Assembly: GCA_013138705.1 (NCBI GenBank)
Contig: WTCF01000080.1
Location: 1 to 5,087, forward strand
DNA: 5,087 bases
DNA from: Deltaproteobacteria bacterium
Lineage (GTDB): Bacteria; Desulfobacterota; Dissulfuribacteria; Dissulfuribacterales; UBA3076
Direction: 5' to 3'
Under the pieces are notes generated by a model that searched no databases, had not been told where the DNA came from, and saw only the letters and a program-made list of their open reading frames with translations. The number at the start of each line of letters is the position of its first letter. Within the stretch, counting starts at the first letter, position 1. Below are positions 4,922 through 5,087 of this stretch, piece after piece. Position numbers and translations under genes: made by a program.

Positions 4922-5087
4922 ATGCCGGTCATAAAGATAAAGGTGGAACGTGACTTTGAGCTGCTGCAAGATCGGGTAAAACGCTTGGTAGATGATGTCT
5001 TTCAGGTTTCAATGCCTGTTATGCTTTCCAAGGGAGGCTGGGTGCCGGCCGTAGATATTTATGAAGGTCCTGATGCTGTTTACGTTG
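4922..5087 (+). CDS. Hsp20/alpha-crystallin small heat-shock protein, 5' part
   Basis: Small heat-shock proteins are ATP-independent holdases that bind unfolding proteins in the cytoplasm. Only the first 55 codons and one further base are in the window; the reading frame is open at the right edge. The visible part is a charged N-terminal arm (KVERDFELLQDRVKRLVDDVF, in two stretches to about residue 27), a short hydrophobic stretch, then GGWVPAVDIYEGPDAVYV (38-55). W-x-P-x-V-D-I-Y-E is the typical entry into the alpha-crystallin domain of bacterial Hsp20. The alpha-crystallin core and the C-terminal I-x-I/V tail lie outside the window. The gene is divergent from rpsF, with a strong ribosome binding site. 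Family call is good; a specific gene symbol cannot be given from this fragment. Confidence 0.85.
   Translation, partial: MPVIKIKVERDFELLQDRVKRLVDDVFQVSMPVMLSKGGWVPAVDIYEGPDAVYV

Overview
The window looks like a bacterial chromosome segment of moderate GC, most likely from a Desulfobacterota (deltaproteobacterial) lineage. The basis is the gene order rpsF-rpsR-DUF2232-rplI-dnaB, the style of the proteins, and intergenic regions packed with short degenerate repeats of a kind I associate with such genomes. The phylum assignment is inference; no 16S or marker search was possible.

Layout. Almost all coding sequence lies on the minus strand in one apparent operon, read from right to left: rpsF (bS6), rpsR (bS18, zinc-binding form), a DUF2232/YybS-type membrane protein, rplI (bL9), dnaB (replicative helicase) and rsmG (16S rRNA m7G527 methyltransferase). 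rpsF and rpsR overlap by an ATGA. rplI-dnaB and dnaB-rsmG are nearly touching or overlapping. The only sizeable break inside the operon is the 136-nt rpsR-DUF2232 gap, which holds a long inverted repeat built from 7-nt units. At the right edge an Hsp20-type small heat-shock gene starts divergently on the plus strand and runs off the window.

Noncoding DNA. Positions 4479-4921 form a divergent intergenic region. On the rpsF side I see a candidate promoter, a candidate S6:S18 autoregulatory leader with a bulged CCG, and a strong Shine-Dalgarno. The middle and the hsp20 side hold several short repeat classes: a GGTTCAG heptad tract, a hairpin with a related direct repeat, and a 9-nt periodic tract. 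At the left edge (28-170), a large palindromic element that can fold as a cloverleaf begins eight bases past the rsmG stop.

Function. The operon joins ribosome assembly (bS6 and bS18 bind together in the platform; bL9 is in the large subunit; RsmG modifies the 530 loop) with the replication-fork helicase. I find no defence system, CRISPR array, transposase or other clearly new system. The points worth following up are the palindromic element, the repeat-rich intergenic regions, the leader motif, and small deviations in rsmG.
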